Of a stretch of 64,000 bases of DNA, positions 33,001 through 48,000 are shown one piece after another. Made by a program: the position numbers and the translations under genes. This DNA is from Enoplolaimus lenunculus (taxonomy: Eukaryota > Nematoda > Enoplea > Enoplida > Thoracostomopsidae). The notes under the pieces are model-generated. The model saw only the letters and a list, made by a program, of their open reading frames with translations. It did not search any database and was not told where the DNA came from. Every line of letters begins with the position of its first letter. Position 1 is the stretch's first letter. The stretch covers positions 94,601 through 158,600 of the forward strand of contig JASANG010004088.1 in the NCBI GenBank assembly GCA_030248215.1, in the 5' to 3' direction.

Positions 33001-36000
33001 ACTTTGACATTTTCGAAACTACATGTATTCTATCCAGCCAACCCTGAGAGTCGTTATGGAAAATGTTGATTTGTAAGAACAATCGTTTTGTGTTGTTAAC
33101 ATGTTCTGAAAGTGAACTATGCAGGGTCCATATTCTCAAATATGAGCAGCAACTATCAGTGGTTGGTAATATTGGGTTTCATATTACTTCTATTACGGAA
33201 TTTTAAGCTTCGTAATTTAGCGCATTGTTTGCAATATGCCCTATTTCTATGCAAAAATACTCAATTGACTTGAGAATATTAACCCCGGTTTGAATAAACA
33301 TATTCTTGTGCAGTGATCGCGTCAATTTGTCGATAGACATCTTGTAATCTCAAATATCGTCCTGTCGCCAAGCACTCGATAAACATTGCGTTTAGACTTA
33401 GGATTAGGCTCAGGCTTAGGCTTAGGTCAGTGCCTAGCGACAAGTTGTCGGGTGGCGAACTCTTGTAGCTTCAGTTTTGCAGAATCCACACAGCTGCCAA
33501 GACGCGCGTCATTTGGTATGTCATTTAAATAAAGGCTGTGGTTACGGATGCCAGATACATCACGTCGCATACTGTCTCATAGTTGCTTTGGCGACTGGAC
33601 GTACATTACATTTAAATACAGCAGGATGGCGGTATTCGTCAAAAGGATGGACGTCTGTTTTTCGACCGTTGTCCGAAACGTGTGATCTGAGTGCAAATAT
33701 TGGAGATTTACATGCGACTGCATGGAATGGTAAGTAAACGTATTTGAAGTACAATAATTATGAGTATGGATTCTGACTTTCTTAAGCATTGGCCGCAAAG
33801 GTGGAAATTATGCATGGCGAGAAAAATATATTCTTTGCAAGAGAAGATAGTTAGACACCGCTCATTACATTTGCATTACTATAGCGGTGTGTACCAGAAT
33901 TAGCTCAATGTTGGTGTGGTCTTGAAATTGATTGTTGCAATATCCAAATGCATGTATTGATGTTTTGTCTATTGATTTTATATCCAGGACTAGTGTTTAA
34001 TTGTTAGCCAGTTTCTTATCTATTTCTCCTAGGAATTTGAATTGGCTAAAATTAACGGCTAACAAACTAGCTGCAACATTTCAGAATTGCAACTTTTAAT
34101 ACCAAAGCTCACAAATTATCGTCATAGATGAAAACAAAAACAATCACTTAATACGCCCTATTGTATGTTGAATAAAACTAAACTCTTACGTTGTGTTGTA
34201 CGCAGAGCTTAGAAAAAGAAATCCTAACCAGTGTCTTACTTAACCTGTAATGCAGAAATGTACGTACATACACCATTGAAATAGTGTGATGAGAAACGTT
34301 GAGTTGTATTACTTCATTTGTGATTAATGCGGCCCGTAGCTAAGGGGGGCAGGGGGGTTCAGCCAAATTTCAGCCCTCCTAGAAAATTTTCACCTTTGCT
34401 CGTAAGTCATTGAAAAGCCTTGTACGCCCCTCCTGAAAAATTTTTATCCCCCTTCCCCCAAGCACGGCGAGCTTGGATTTTTATTCTGTCTGTAATCTTG
34501 TTTATGGTTAAAGCTGTTCGTGCAGTTTTGGTCACAGCTGGCTTTTTGCGATGAAACGGTACGCATCCTAGTATGGCGGAAATGCACTGTATTAAAAATG
34601 GTAGTCTTAGCAGACAGACGAGCAGGAGCGTATTTGTTACGTGTTTCAACAGAATTTCCGTCACGCTTGTCAGTTGAACCTGGCATTTTGCTGCTAAATG
34701 AAGCTGCCGATGCTTTTCCTCATGCGGTGTAGCGCGCTGGTTTGTCTTTCTCTTTCCCAGTGTGTATCATGCCATATGTAGTTTTCTTGCTGAAGAACTA
34801 GGGTAATTTCAATGCTTGACTTTGATAGCTGCAGTCTGTGTTTACGTATAGTTTACTAAATAATACAGATTATCGCTGATAAAGTAGCAAAGTGAATATA
34901 TTCTCGATGGTTTTGTGTTTGGTATGACATCCGCGGCGTAATGTTTTTGATCGGCATGCTTTTTGGCAGAGGTGTAAATGTGGCGCTATACGTCGCGCGG
35001 CGCTGCGTGGCACATAAAAGTATAGCGCTACCCTAACTGTTGTCTAGTTTGGATGAAGGACCATGACGCAAAGCAACCATTTGTTTAAACACTGAGTACA
35101 GAAATACAAAACATTCGTTTAAAATTTGGTTCTAGAAGAGAATGTCCCCAAATTTTTGTTGATAAAATTCAAAGATTGGCAGTTGAGATCGATATAGGCG
35201 AACAGAAAATCAACACTTTAAATTGCTGTCTGGTTGTAGGAAACAAGTTATGTTTCATTTAACTACGATTTTAAAGTCGCTTAGATAGTTATTTAGTCGT
35301 AGTTTGTTTTGCATTCTCCAATAAAGAAATGATAAAGTCGAAAGTAGAACAAATGGTGTGTCCAGTCGTACACAGAACATTCGGAGATTGAAGGTTGTGC
35401 TGTAGAAGTGTCGCTTAGTAAGCGGATACAAATTTTGCACTTTGTAAACCAGAAGAAAAACGTAGTCGTGTCGTTCCTCGACCGTTTCAGCACTGTCTCG
35501 TGTCTCGCCAGTTTTATAACACTTTTGAGGTGTACAGGAAATCGAGAGTGCTAAGTGACTAAGCAGAATGATGGATGCGTTGCAATTAATTTGCTCCAGA
35601 ATCGTACAGAGCAAATCTCAAACATGTAAACCGGCTTTTCGTTCTTGCTGGACGATGGCAGGAGGTTTCTTGCATTTTACAACGTTTTTAAGGAAGCGTG
35701 AAGTCAAGAGTGCAAAGTGATCAATGAAACTGAGTGATGTGTTACAGTTCGCTTCAGAAAAGCACAAAGCTACTATAAGAGTTTAGTTTCACTCGTGGTT
35801 GTAAATTTTGCACTTTGTTAATAAACGGAGGCGTTTAACCCCGCTCTTTTTGGACAGTCCCATAACAGTGTTCCGAGTATTGTTACGGTGCTTTTAAATA
35901 AGCTTGAATTCGAGAGTGCAGAGCGATGTTAAGCTCAGTTTGAACACAACCCAAGAGCACAACAAGTTTGATTGAGCACAATGCAGCAAAACGCAATGAA

Positions 36001-39000
36001 TAGTACCATAACGCCAACGAGTATGAACAGTATTAGCGTTTCTGTTTTGGGGTTACTGCTATCGTGATGCCAGTCGTTGGTTGGATGCAGTCCGGTGAGT
36101 GGTTTTTCGTCAGAATCTGATGGTAAACGGTCTTGTAGCGATCCGCTAGTCAGCTTGGGAGGTTTCGGAAATTTGTAGCGTGAGTCCCAGTATCCTGAAA
36201 TTATTATTTGTGCCGGGAGTACCTGTATTGTACCAGTCGTAGTGGGACTACATTTATTGAGCGAAGCTCGAACACACGTAAGCAATTAAGGTAATATGCA
36301 ACTTAGTTATTAGCTAACTATTCATTTATCGCTTTTGGAGGTTTGTAAGCAATTTCCTCAGATTCCTCGCACCCAAAACCCTTCAACCACCCTAGTCATT
36401 ATCGCAATAATTTAAAAAGTCCTAATTTTGTCTCGTCAATTAAGCAAATATGCAAATATCTATTAACTAACTATTCGATAATCGTTTTTAAAGGTTTGTA
36501 GACAATTTATTCAGGGTCCTCGCACCTGAAAACCCATTATTGCTTAAATTAGATTGCTTGTAACCCTAATGATTAGTGAAACATTGTAAACACCTAATTT
36601 AGGCTTATCAATTATGCTTACATGCAAATTATCTATTAGCTAACTACTCAATTATCGGGTTTACACGTTTGTAAACAATTTATTCAGATTACTCGCACCA
36701 AAAAAATTTCAGTAAACCCTAATAATTATTGAAATAATTTAAAAAGTCCTAATTTTGTCTTGTCAATTAAGCTAATATGCAAAATTAGCTATTAACTAAC
36801 TATTCAATTATCCGTTTTGGAGGTTTGTAAACAATTTTCAGATTGCTCGCACCCGAAAACCTTCAGTAAACCCTAATAATTATTGAAATAATTTAAAAAG
36901 TCCTAGTTTTGTCTTGTCAATTAAGCTAATATGCAAATTAGCTATTAGCTAACTATTCAATTATCCGTTTTAGATGTTTGTAAACAATTTATTCAAATTC
37001 CTCGCACCTAAAAACCCTTTAGTGCTGAAATTATATTGCTTCTAACTGTAATAATTAGTGAAAATTTAGGCTTAATTAATTATGCAAATTAGCCTGTACC
37101 TAATAAACGGCTTAAAATTTTAAAACCCCAATGCGAGGTTAACACTCCAGGATAATTGGCTTTCAAACAAAAAAAGTTTATCGAAATCGGTTCAGCCGTT
37201 CCTGAGATTCTTTTCGGACGGACGGGCGGGAGGTATATATATACCAAGGTGGAATCAGGGATAGAAGATATATCCCTGGAAAATTTTTGAAGAAGCGAGG
37301 AAAAAGGTACTTCTATTGATATAGAGTCTAGAATAATACGCTGGATTTTGTAATCCTGAAAATATTTCTTTTTTCGCTGCACCCGCGCGAAAAATTATTT
37401 ATTGAGGTTTTACCATGCCGAAATTTAAATCCTGGCTGCGCCCTTATTTCTACACAGAGTAAAATCCCGGCAAATGTAGTGACCCGAATTAGGGAGTGAG
37501 TGATATTTATTTCGCCTATTGAGAGGGAGCCCCTCGTGCTATCGGATACGGAGTTTTGTTTATTTTTAAATCTCCATCTCCAGTTATTTTCCACACACGT
37601 TTGACTTATATCAGCCATTTCTATATTTCAAGTCCATTATTTACGGAAAGCACGTCAGCCTCAAAACAGGGACCCCGGAATCTTATTGCCCGCCGCCCCC
37701 TGTTATTCGGGTCACACAATACGTCTGCTTTGTGAAATTGAAGTACGCAGTGTAAAAAATACGTACTTCTGTATCAGACACGTTTAAACACTGCTTTACT
37801 GACTTGTGTTGCAGTAGTCTTCGTCTCGACAAAAACAAAATGTTCCTTCAAGAACAAGCATTGTTCCCATTTCTTCACGGTATCGATAGCAGCCTGGTTT
37901 GATTTCGGTCATTGTCGGATTTCTGCCAGTAAACGAGACGCCGTTTGCAGACAGCTTTTGGTGTTGCAAATTCTGAAACATACATATTTACGTATGCAGC
38001 ATGCTTTACAGGAAGGGTTGCATTTTAAGTCAGAAGTAAAGTTCCGAGTTTGGTTCACCAATTTCGTTTTACTAAGAAGATGTAATTGAACTTGCTCTAC
38101 AGTAAAGTATAGCACAAACCTAGTTGTTTTGAGAAACCTTAAAACTGTTTAAGGTATTAATGACTTATTTTTTTAATTTTCAAATGATGAAATGTATCGA
38201 AGCACATTAAATATTGTCGTGTTTATCAACTTACTAAGATGTAGCATTCGGAACTCATGCACACAAAGCACCAGTCTTTTGACGCTTTTTCTTGATAGCA
38301 TTCAAGGTTTGTCATCCCTTTTTTGGGATCGAAATAGCAACATTGTACCCCTGAAAAGGCAGTTGAAATGCAAAATGTTCCCTTCTAAATGCATTTAAGT
38401 TTCGTTTTGAACGGTTAATGTTTGGCATTGTCAGAAGCTTGGGGTTAAAGCATAGCAAAATTTGCCTACTTGTATCTTGTTTTGGCGTTAAACTCAGTTT
38501 GAGATGACCTTCCTGTTTCATTTTTGTACCAATTAAGTTGAGTTTTGTGAAACTTATTACATATTTGAAAATGTGGTAAATGAGGCTTTTACCTGATATT
38601 TCTTCGACGGACAGTAGAATGACGTAGGTCAGCGGAAATAGATAATATTTAGAAATGCGCACAGTTATCGTTTGCATTTGAATGCTATGATGGTTAATTT
38701 GTCGTCGTTGACAATTTATAATATCGTAAATTCATAACGTTCATACAAAATATTATAACAGAGCAGAATATATACGTAGTATAAGTATGTAAGATGTTCT
38801 GGGCGGATTTGCGTGCACATGAATCAGTGGCACACCAGATTAGTTATCGAATGGACCTTAAAAGCGATCATACGATAGAACTCATTCTAATAATCATCCG
38901 AGAAGTGTCTTAGCGCTCCGCATATGCTGCGTGAGGATTTTTAGCGGTTCTATGCAGACCCAGTGTAAAACGTATGGACATCATTTTTTGTACTATTAAG

Positions 39001-42000
39001 CTACGTTAGTGTTTGGCAGATGATTCGGTCAGACGCGTTCCATTTCGAAAAAATTTCAGCTTGGTTCGTTGAACACCGTGGCTGAAAGCACCAGGGGGAA
39101 TTTAATTGTTGATATCCCTAGAGGTAAAAACTTTTAATTGATGTCTGTTGGGGGAAAAAGCTTTAACAGATTCCAGCAGCTGGGGGGAGGGTAAAGGGGT
39201 GTTAACCTTCACGTTTTTGAAGTCAGAAAAATTTGCATAACATAGAATGGAAAATTTATGAACAACAGTAACGTCCCTACATAACAATTAAAACTGCATT
39301 TGGTTTCTCGCTTGCTTCTATCGCATGGTATCTTACGCCATTATATATTGCGGTTCACCGTTTGTGGTTCTTCCTGTTTTTGGATCAGCTACTGCACCCT
39401 TGACATGTATCAGAAGACGTATTACTGCACGGAGGGATGTATAGTAGTAGGACAACTGCTAAATGTAAATGCAATACTAGACGTTACCTACTCGCAGTAC
39501 AGTAGGTGTCACTAGGTATAGGTGCTACGCACGCTTGAGAATGCCCGTTAGCGTTTCTAATCCACGAAATTGCGTACCAGGAATATTGTTATTGCGCTGA
39601 TCGCAAGCTTGTCATCATCAAACAAGAACGATGTTTAAAATGCGAAAATTCATAAAATAACTTTGTGAGCAGCTTTAAACAGAAGTCGTGTGACAGCATT
39701 TAGTGAAGCGCTTTGAGTGTACAACCCAGGTGCCATATTTATGTGCGTTTGCAACCAGTCACCGTAGTTGCTCGTTTTGGGGCGTGTGGGGCCGCTCTAT
39801 GCTCGTTTTGGGGCGTGTGGGGGCCCCTCTTTAAATTGAAACAATGATTTTTGTCGTCAAAAAGATACAAAACCAGACAACCGAAGATAACATCAGCGAG
39901 GTTGTTGTTTATATAGAAGTTCTGGCACCAGGAAAAACCGTCTTCCAGGACACCATTCCCCCTCTTCTTGTGAGCTGTGCGTTTTGATGCGTCTTGTGTG
40001 TGTTGTTCTGATTTTGATTTGCCATTTACCCCTTCTTAATTTTAGCATCGCTGGCGTGTTATTAAGATTGGAGCAGTTAAAGATAAGATGAGCACGTTTT
40101 AGCAACGTTTGTTCGATTGCAGACAGTGTTGTTGGGGGCGGAAAACAGCGCACCCCCCACCTTTTGGGTTGTTAATTGGTACAGGTAGGTTGCTTGGAGG
40201 GTTGCAAAGTGATATGTGTAAAACAGTTGAGGATACAGAAATTTCTAAAGCGGGGCCGCACGAGGTATATTAGTGGAAGTAGACTCGCAAGCGAGGAGCT
40301 GCACGCCATTTTAGTGCAAAACCTTAGTACAAAACCATGGTTTTGGTCCCTGTTGAGGGTCGTAGGCCGAGGTGCCCCCCTTGAATCTGCCCTTGGTATA
40401 AAACTGAATTATATATTGCAATAAATAAACCTTTAATGTTACTATGTGACTAGTAAGTTTGCACAGTTTACGGTATATCATTAACAGCGCGGAATTACTA
40501 ATATGACGGGCTTCACCTATTATGCTGTAACATTAGGTTAAGTCAAATGGTTTCTGGCAGACTTTTAACCCAGTTTACTCATGTGTTACAACGGGGGTCT
40601 TTTCGGTTATCTCTTTTAACCGGTGTTTGCGCAAAAAACAGTCGGATTTTGAAATATCTTCAGCGGTTGAATTCTTTTCGGCACCTGCGGCGAAAATTTC
40701 AGCTGTCAGTTTAACGATTTCAGGTATATATTTGCGGAATGCGATCGGAATTTTGCAATTTTAGGTTCGGAATTGTTTAAGTGTATTGTGGGAAGGGTTA
40801 CAACCAGGTGGATGGCGAGTGCAACGTTTTGCTTATTTGGAGGGGATATGAAAAGGTTTGGAAATGTAAACTGTAACATCGAGCAAATAATTCGGGGTGT
40901 CTAATATTTGGGTATGCAGACGTGCGTTGTTCGAGTAGGGTAGTTAATCTGGGGGGGGGGCGGGTAATCGCGTAAAGTGCGTTGGTTTGTGGTTGAGTGA
41001 CTCTGTTTAGGCGTAACATTTTACTTGCCCAGTGGTTGAACTTTGAAAATTTTTTGCATGTTTGAGCTTCTCATGACCTCCCCTAATCATTTCACATTGA
41101 AATTAGAATATTTTAGAAATTCGATTTTTTCAGTCCCGAATCCCCCACCATGGGACGAAGAATTTGTGTAAAAGTTGGGCAATTTGTATATCTATCGAAG
41201 AAGTCTGCAGAGTTGAGTCGAATGGTGTGAAATTTGTAGTGATTAGACGAATGCTTTGGCTACGGGCCTGCAAATCCTGGATTTGGGGCACTTAACGGAA
41301 AAAATGGTTTTGGTGATTAATTGAGTATTTTGTGTGAAATCACTTGCTGGTATAAATTCCAAATCGATGCATGTGATGAGGCAAAAGTATAAAAATAATA
41401 ACAATAACTTTAATTATAATAATAACAATAATAATAATAATAATAATAATTGGAAATCGAAAGACGTATTCTCAGCTGTGTCTTGTATCACGATTGTCAC
41501 AACAGTAACAGGGTGGTACACCGAATGCAAAAATTTGTCATTTTCCGACGTGTACTCTGCACTAATTCATGAGCATTTCTGAATGCGGCCTCAAGTTTTG
41601 CGGAATTCAGTGTTCCCATTTGGTTTGAATGCAAGTCTAATATCAGCGATTAAAAACAAAATAGTTTTCAGTCACAATCTTAAAACGTTATCTTGTACGT
41701 ACAAACAATTTGATTGACTTCGTATGTGACAAGTACAACTTTCTTTCCTTAGGGCAAGCTCAAAAACAAACAAGAACAGGAACGGTGTTAATGCGCTGCG
41801 CCACGTTTTCGGCTACAAAAATGACGTTTGTATAAGCATTGAATTAATTATCGTAATTGAGTATATATCAATGCTTTCTTGATATCACACTCGTAGTTTT
41901 CGGCTCAGTTTGGGCGCAGCCAAGACGTATGCAAACTCGGAAACGATTAGTGCCCAATAGCGTAGCCATGATTTCGCTTTGAGAGGATGAATCCTCAATG

Positions 42001-45000
42001 CTGAGGATTGATGTCGAATTTGCGTGAACAATTTTTGGATCTGGAGGATCCAGTAGAGTTTTTAGTCAAGTGTCGATGTTTTATCTTGGTTATTTTGTAA
42101 TATTTTTTGCGAGTATTTTGTTATCCCCGCATGTGTGCGCACATAGATTAGCATTACTGCTAACGGTATGTGGTATAGAAACTGTCTGAGTCCATATATA
42201 TCTGTCACAAGGAACAAAACAACTTTATGACCTGTGGGCCAATTTTGGGTGAAAGAAATTGGCGGCAAGAGTTGATACAACGAAAGCAGACATATTTGCT
42301 ATTTTTGTCTTAGTTGGAATTACTACGCACTGGGCAGCAGGGTTCCTACGGAATTTCGATTCCGACTGAAATTCCGGCATAGTCTATGTTCCGTTTCCGG
42401 CCAAATGTTATTCATACGCTGGAATTACGACTTTTTTGGTATTGTGTCAACTATTCCAACATTTTGAGTTGAGCTGGCGAACAATACTTAAAGCCTGTTT
42501 TGTGTTTCTTACTTCAATAAATTGACACCTGCCTACAACATCTAAGTCGTATGCTTACGCTTGAAGTTGTATGCCGCAAATAAAAAATTTATGTTTTTGA
42601 GTTTTTTACATAACAATAAAATGAGTATCAAAACTAAAATTGCAATTCCGATTTCGACTAAATTTCATTTCGGTGTAACCCCGCTCAGTAAATTTTGAAG
42701 CTAAGTGTGATATTGTGAGTTAGAGATATCCCTGGGCTGGGGTTATACGGTACCATCGGCGGTAGCAGAAAAACATTTACCTATCCGCTTGAATGCTAAA
42801 TAAAAGAACCGCCGATGTACACGTTCACATAGCAAAACATTGCTTCTATGTAAACTTGTTATGCAAATAAATAATACAACAGCTCTGCAATAGCTTTCTA
42901 CTCATGTCTGGCAAAATGTCCCATTGCCCAATTTAGCCAGAATGCGAACGCACACACAGTAAGGTTATTACATTACCATGCGCAAAATGTCGATTGACGC
43001 GATATCTCAAATAACAAACGCATTAATGGTAATTGCACAACTTAGGAGTATCAAAAAAATAGGTTCATTGACTCGATGCATCTTGAAAAACTAAATAAAA
43101 ATCTGGCGTTTCGGTCATGCAGTCGTTTTATACAACGCGTATTGGAAATTGGAATTTTGTCTTTATATTGCAGTATGGAAAACACGGCTTCAGCTCAGCG
43201 GTTCATGCTTTGAACGAAACTTGCCAAAATTACACTTTTACAGAAATATCTATTGCCCTGGTTAGTGGTTGGTACCGGTTCTGTAGCCTGGGCAACTCTC
43301 ATTTGAATTCTGTTTAAGCTTATGCTGTACAGTTCACGTTCGTTAACTAGCGGCGTAAATTGGGCATATTTTGTATTGCTGAAGGGACCGAAGCAGACAA
43401 TTTTTAATTCTCAGCAAGATTTAGAATAATAACGGCATTTTCAGCGATGAACAACGAAGAATAAACCTTGTTTTTGCATTGTCAGTCAAAATTTAAATAA
43501 ACTCAAATCCGGCGTCAACACTGTACAGAAACAGTTTGTCTTGGGCCAAATTGTCACGTCTGTGTCGTCGTAGCAGCAGCTGGCTCAGATGTGATTTGTC
43601 TTAATACTTGGTCGAGTTTTGTCAAAATTTTGCAGTGAAATATTTTTCGGCGAAAAGACTATTTGAGGGTAATTTGCATTTTTGGTGAACCACTATGGTT
43701 TTGAAAGCCGTGGGAACATTGATGCGAACTACTTGGCTTGTTTCAACACACTCGTGGATCTAACGGGCCATGCGACCCAACGTGACTAAAACAAAACTTA
43801 TGTTTTTTGAGATTTAGTACTAAAATCGGGTTTGGCTGTTCACTCGCTTCTGGCGGCCCCCATCTACTGTTTGAAGTCAATGCAATTGTACTCGTAATTT
43901 ACATTATAGTTATGATGTTTCATATACGGGTGTTTTGTCGGGAAAAAGTTAATCTGCTTAACTTTAATGGGCAGTATGAAAATACATGCGCTTCGCAGGG
44001 CTGAATGTTCTCACGGTGAAAAATTTTGGAACATTGAGCAAAACAAATGTTTAAATGCTGGATACGGGCCGTGCGAGCTCGCGGGAAGGAACGAAAACAC
44101 TGTTTAAATATGGGTTATTTCAAATTAGTTGGTGAGTCGTAGTTAAGTAAAGTGTTAGAATATTGAGGGTAGATTATGAAACAATCGGGTGATTTGCTTA
44201 ATTACAAGTTTAGTTGAAAAGTATCATTGAAGTTAGAGTTCAAAATTTTTAGTTGAATTTAATTTGCTGTTTGTTTGTTAAGTATTTAACTGCAAGTGAA
44301 AAGAACGTGGATATTTTTAACACCTAAATCTACCTAGTGGTTGAAAGATGAATGAAAAATAACAAGCAGGGCTGGGTTTTGGATATGAAAACATAACTTG
44401 TCGTACGACATATTGCCGACCAACAGTGTCCAAAATCCTATAAATAAATCTAAGCGTAATCCAAAGCGTAATCTTAGGCATAAGACTTATTTATTATTAT
44501 TAAGTGACGAGATGTCGTGATACCATTACTAGTGATCGCCTATATTCCGTGTTCCGACATTAATTTTCATCATAGATTTCGTACGGTTTATGGTGTAGGT
44601 AGTTACAAGGCTACTCGGCATCAGAAATCTAACATAAACACAATGGCAAGCCTAGTTATGAACTTTGACTAGTGCGAGTATTATACTCTTGACAAATAGG
44701 AAATTGACTACTTTAAACTTTAAATTCGTTTGACCAATTTTGAAGCATCCGAATTGAAACAGATGTGGCTGAGTGTGACACCGCGTAATACTTATAGTGT
44801 GTGCAACTTACGTGCGTCTGTTACAGTGTTACTTTCAGAATTGAGGCCATTTGGACTTTGAAAAATTAATGTTTAGTCAGTGATGATGTTGAGGGTGGCA
44901 GCGAACCTTCTCGATTTGACCAATTCCTAATCTGAATCCGAACCCATTGCAATTTTGCCAAACCCGAATCCGAATCCGAAACCTGGCTTTGAAAAATTCT

Positions 45001-48000
45001 CCACTTTAGATAAAAGTATTGTAGAAAAAATTATAGCTGTAACCGTTTGACATGTCAGCTCAGCAAACCTAATCTTAAGCAAGCAGGCAATGGAAACATT
45101 TGAATTGAGAAATACTGAAACCAGGATTGGCAGGATTCATTGAAAATCTGAATTCTACTGCAAATCTTCTTTTATTGCCATTTTCGATCTTTGTCCAGGA
45201 TGGCAACAAAAATTCAGATTCTGTTCTCGAATTAGGAATCGGAGAAATTATGGGTTGCGACGCCACCCTGGATCTTGCGCAAATTAGGGTTTCCTGGTCT
45301 TCTATTGGCATTTAGAGATACTCCTATGTAAGCACAAGCACACATGTTTCGTTTGAAATTGGACAGCTCCTAAAGATTTGGGTAAATTTCAAACGTTGTC
45401 TCCTGTTTTTTCCGTCTCAGGCTTTGATCTGCTAACTTTGTTTTGTTCAGTTCTAAAAATAACAATGGAATATATGATATGCAAAATGTACAAAAATAAT
45501 ACAATTTGAGTTAAAAGATGAAACACATGAACGGAGGTTAGAAACAAACGCTGCTATGACTCGGTTCTATTTTTGTGGGTGAGTTTTTTGGCCACTGCAG
45601 ATTATGGTATAAAAGTTTGGTGACGGTGATGGTGGTGATTTATCTTTAGGGATTTAGTGCTTGAAAAACTATTACCGGTACCGAAGTTGTGGTAGGGACA
45701 AGTTTGTTGGGTTGCCCTTTCATAATACTGTAAGCGACTTGGCTTGGTAGTCGATTGAGGGTCGCTGTGGTCAAGCAAACATTTCTGACTGATGTCATTG
45801 GAGTATCGAGGTTTTTTAGGGAGACCTGGGTTTTTAATATGGTTTCCGTGATCGCCCGTAGATTTTTCGAATTATATTTTAGAAAATCGAAATTCTAATG
45901 GAAATCATTGGTTAAAAATGAGAGGAAATGCAGGTTACAACGCATATATTTTGCATTAACAACAAATCTGATTTGGATTAAGATACTACAAATTAGCATT
46001 GGGTGAAATTTACATTTCAGTTTCAGGGTATTCGTAGAATTTTACTCAACAATTCTCTCATAATTTTCGAAATATATTCGTAACGGATATTTGCTGATTG
46101 GACGACAAACTTTGAATTTTAATATGTTCCGAAAAGATTTGGAAATTGTAAACATTAATTTGTGAACTACGAAATTGTATGGTGTACGCAAAAGTTTCTG
46201 TGTGGCTTCAATCTAAAACAAAACTGACCTGAGATAATTAGGACGAAATGCTTATCTTAGAAACGAAGTGCTCTGTAGGCAAAAGTTGGTTAGATTTACC
46301 TTATTAAAAATAAGCTCACATCGAAAATTGGCTGGAATTGTGGACAATATATAATATATTATAATATACTATTGTCGAAGCAGAAGTTACGGATTTGTTT
46401 TGAGTCAGTCTACAAGATGGGAAGGTAGATAATTTAATACACAGATATTCAGGAAGAAAAGGGTAGGTAAGCTATAAATTCGAGTAGGTAAGGTCATCAA
46501 ACCATCTCATTCTAGTCGCCTAAGGATAGCGCTACGTTTTGGTGTCGTTTGGCGTCATCCGTAACCGTGCGGTAACGTACGCGAATTACTGACGTACGAT
46601 ACCGTATGGTGACGCACAGTGACGTACGGCGCCAAACAATGACGGACGGCGCCACACGACAAGTATAGCGTCTTTCTTAGTGGGGGAAGGTAAAGTTTGA
46701 GTCCAAATTTAGTTAGTGAATTTAAACACTGGCCTGCCGGGAATCATTAACGTATGCGGCATGTTCTTGCAATTTTAGAATATGTAAAAGCATATATACC
46801 ACTTTCTAATGTGGCCGGCAGGGATGGGCGATCTCGGTAAAACACCGAGACCGAGACCGAGACCGAGTCCCGACAACCGAGGCCGGTCAAGAAAAGTCTC
46901 GGTCAATTTTCGATCATTACCGAAAAAAAATTGAATTTTTAAAGTAAATTAGTTTAATTCTTTTTTGAAGGTTTTTTTGCAGTTTTTAAAGTTTTTTTTG
47001 TGATTTTCCTAATATCTATCACTCGTAAATATTGCGTAACCATGAAAATTCACAGATTCACAGCGAAAGTTTATTCCGCAAACATCACTTTTTCATCAAT
47101 ACAGCCATACTGAAATTCAAGTATGCACCAGGGTTCCACTAGAATTCGTTTGTGGCTACATTTTACCAATTCTCGCCTTCCGGTCTCGGTTCCAAATCAC
47201 CGAGACTCAAAAAAACCGAGACCGAGACCGAGACTACCATCCCTGGCCCTACCCCTTTACCCGTCAAAACTTTCCGATCCGCCACACCATCCCTGGCCCT
47301 ACCCCTTTACCCGTCAAAACTTTCCGATCCGCCACTGCCAAAATATAACGGAAATTTGTGAGCGTCCCGCGTTAAATAAAAAACGGAACGAGATGATGAG
47401 ACTGAGATGTGGAATGTTCACATTGCGGCAAAACATTCATTTACACGACAAAAAAGTCAACGAGATTGTAACCAGTTGTTTGCGCAGTTCGTCATCTAAA
47501 AGGTATACCGAGGTAAACAACACATAAAAAAACATATTTTTTCTGAGCAAGTAGTTAATATGAAATTAGTGGCAAGTAAGGCAATTTGGTAATCAAATAC
47601 TTTTCGGGACATTTCAGCTGCTTTTTATGTATTTATAATACATTTGTATTTATTTTTGCATGAAAGTATACTATATATACACGCCCAAAGGCAACTGCGT
47701 AGCCACAGGGTGCCAAGGAACTCCATCCAGTGGTTTCGCGGAAAATTTATTTCGGTTAATAAATCTGCGTTAGAATGAACTATACTTTTTTGGAAAAAAA
47801 CAATGAAAAGTTGTACGTTTGCTACATTTGGTACGGTTCTCGCTACGCTCAGGTACAGGCACATAGTGTAATCAGCAGGGTGCAACCGGAATTACAATTT
47901 ACCGGAACCGGAACCGGAATTTGAAAATTTTACCGGAACCGGAACCGGAAAGTGAAAAATGCATTTCACCAAAAATTTCATTTTAATCTTATTTTTTGCT

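Noticed and set aside
41334-41582. Asparagine-rich frame
   Set aside because: It is produced by an AAT/AAC microsatellite.
43117-43317. Plus-strand exon after TATATTGCAG in FUT8 intron 6
   Set aside because: No conserved FUT8 residues are missing that it could supply, and no neighbour exon in phase.
47123-47527. 134-codon proline/arginine-rich frame
   Set aside because: It crosses the simple-repeat arm of a hAT-like element and a 50-bp duplication.
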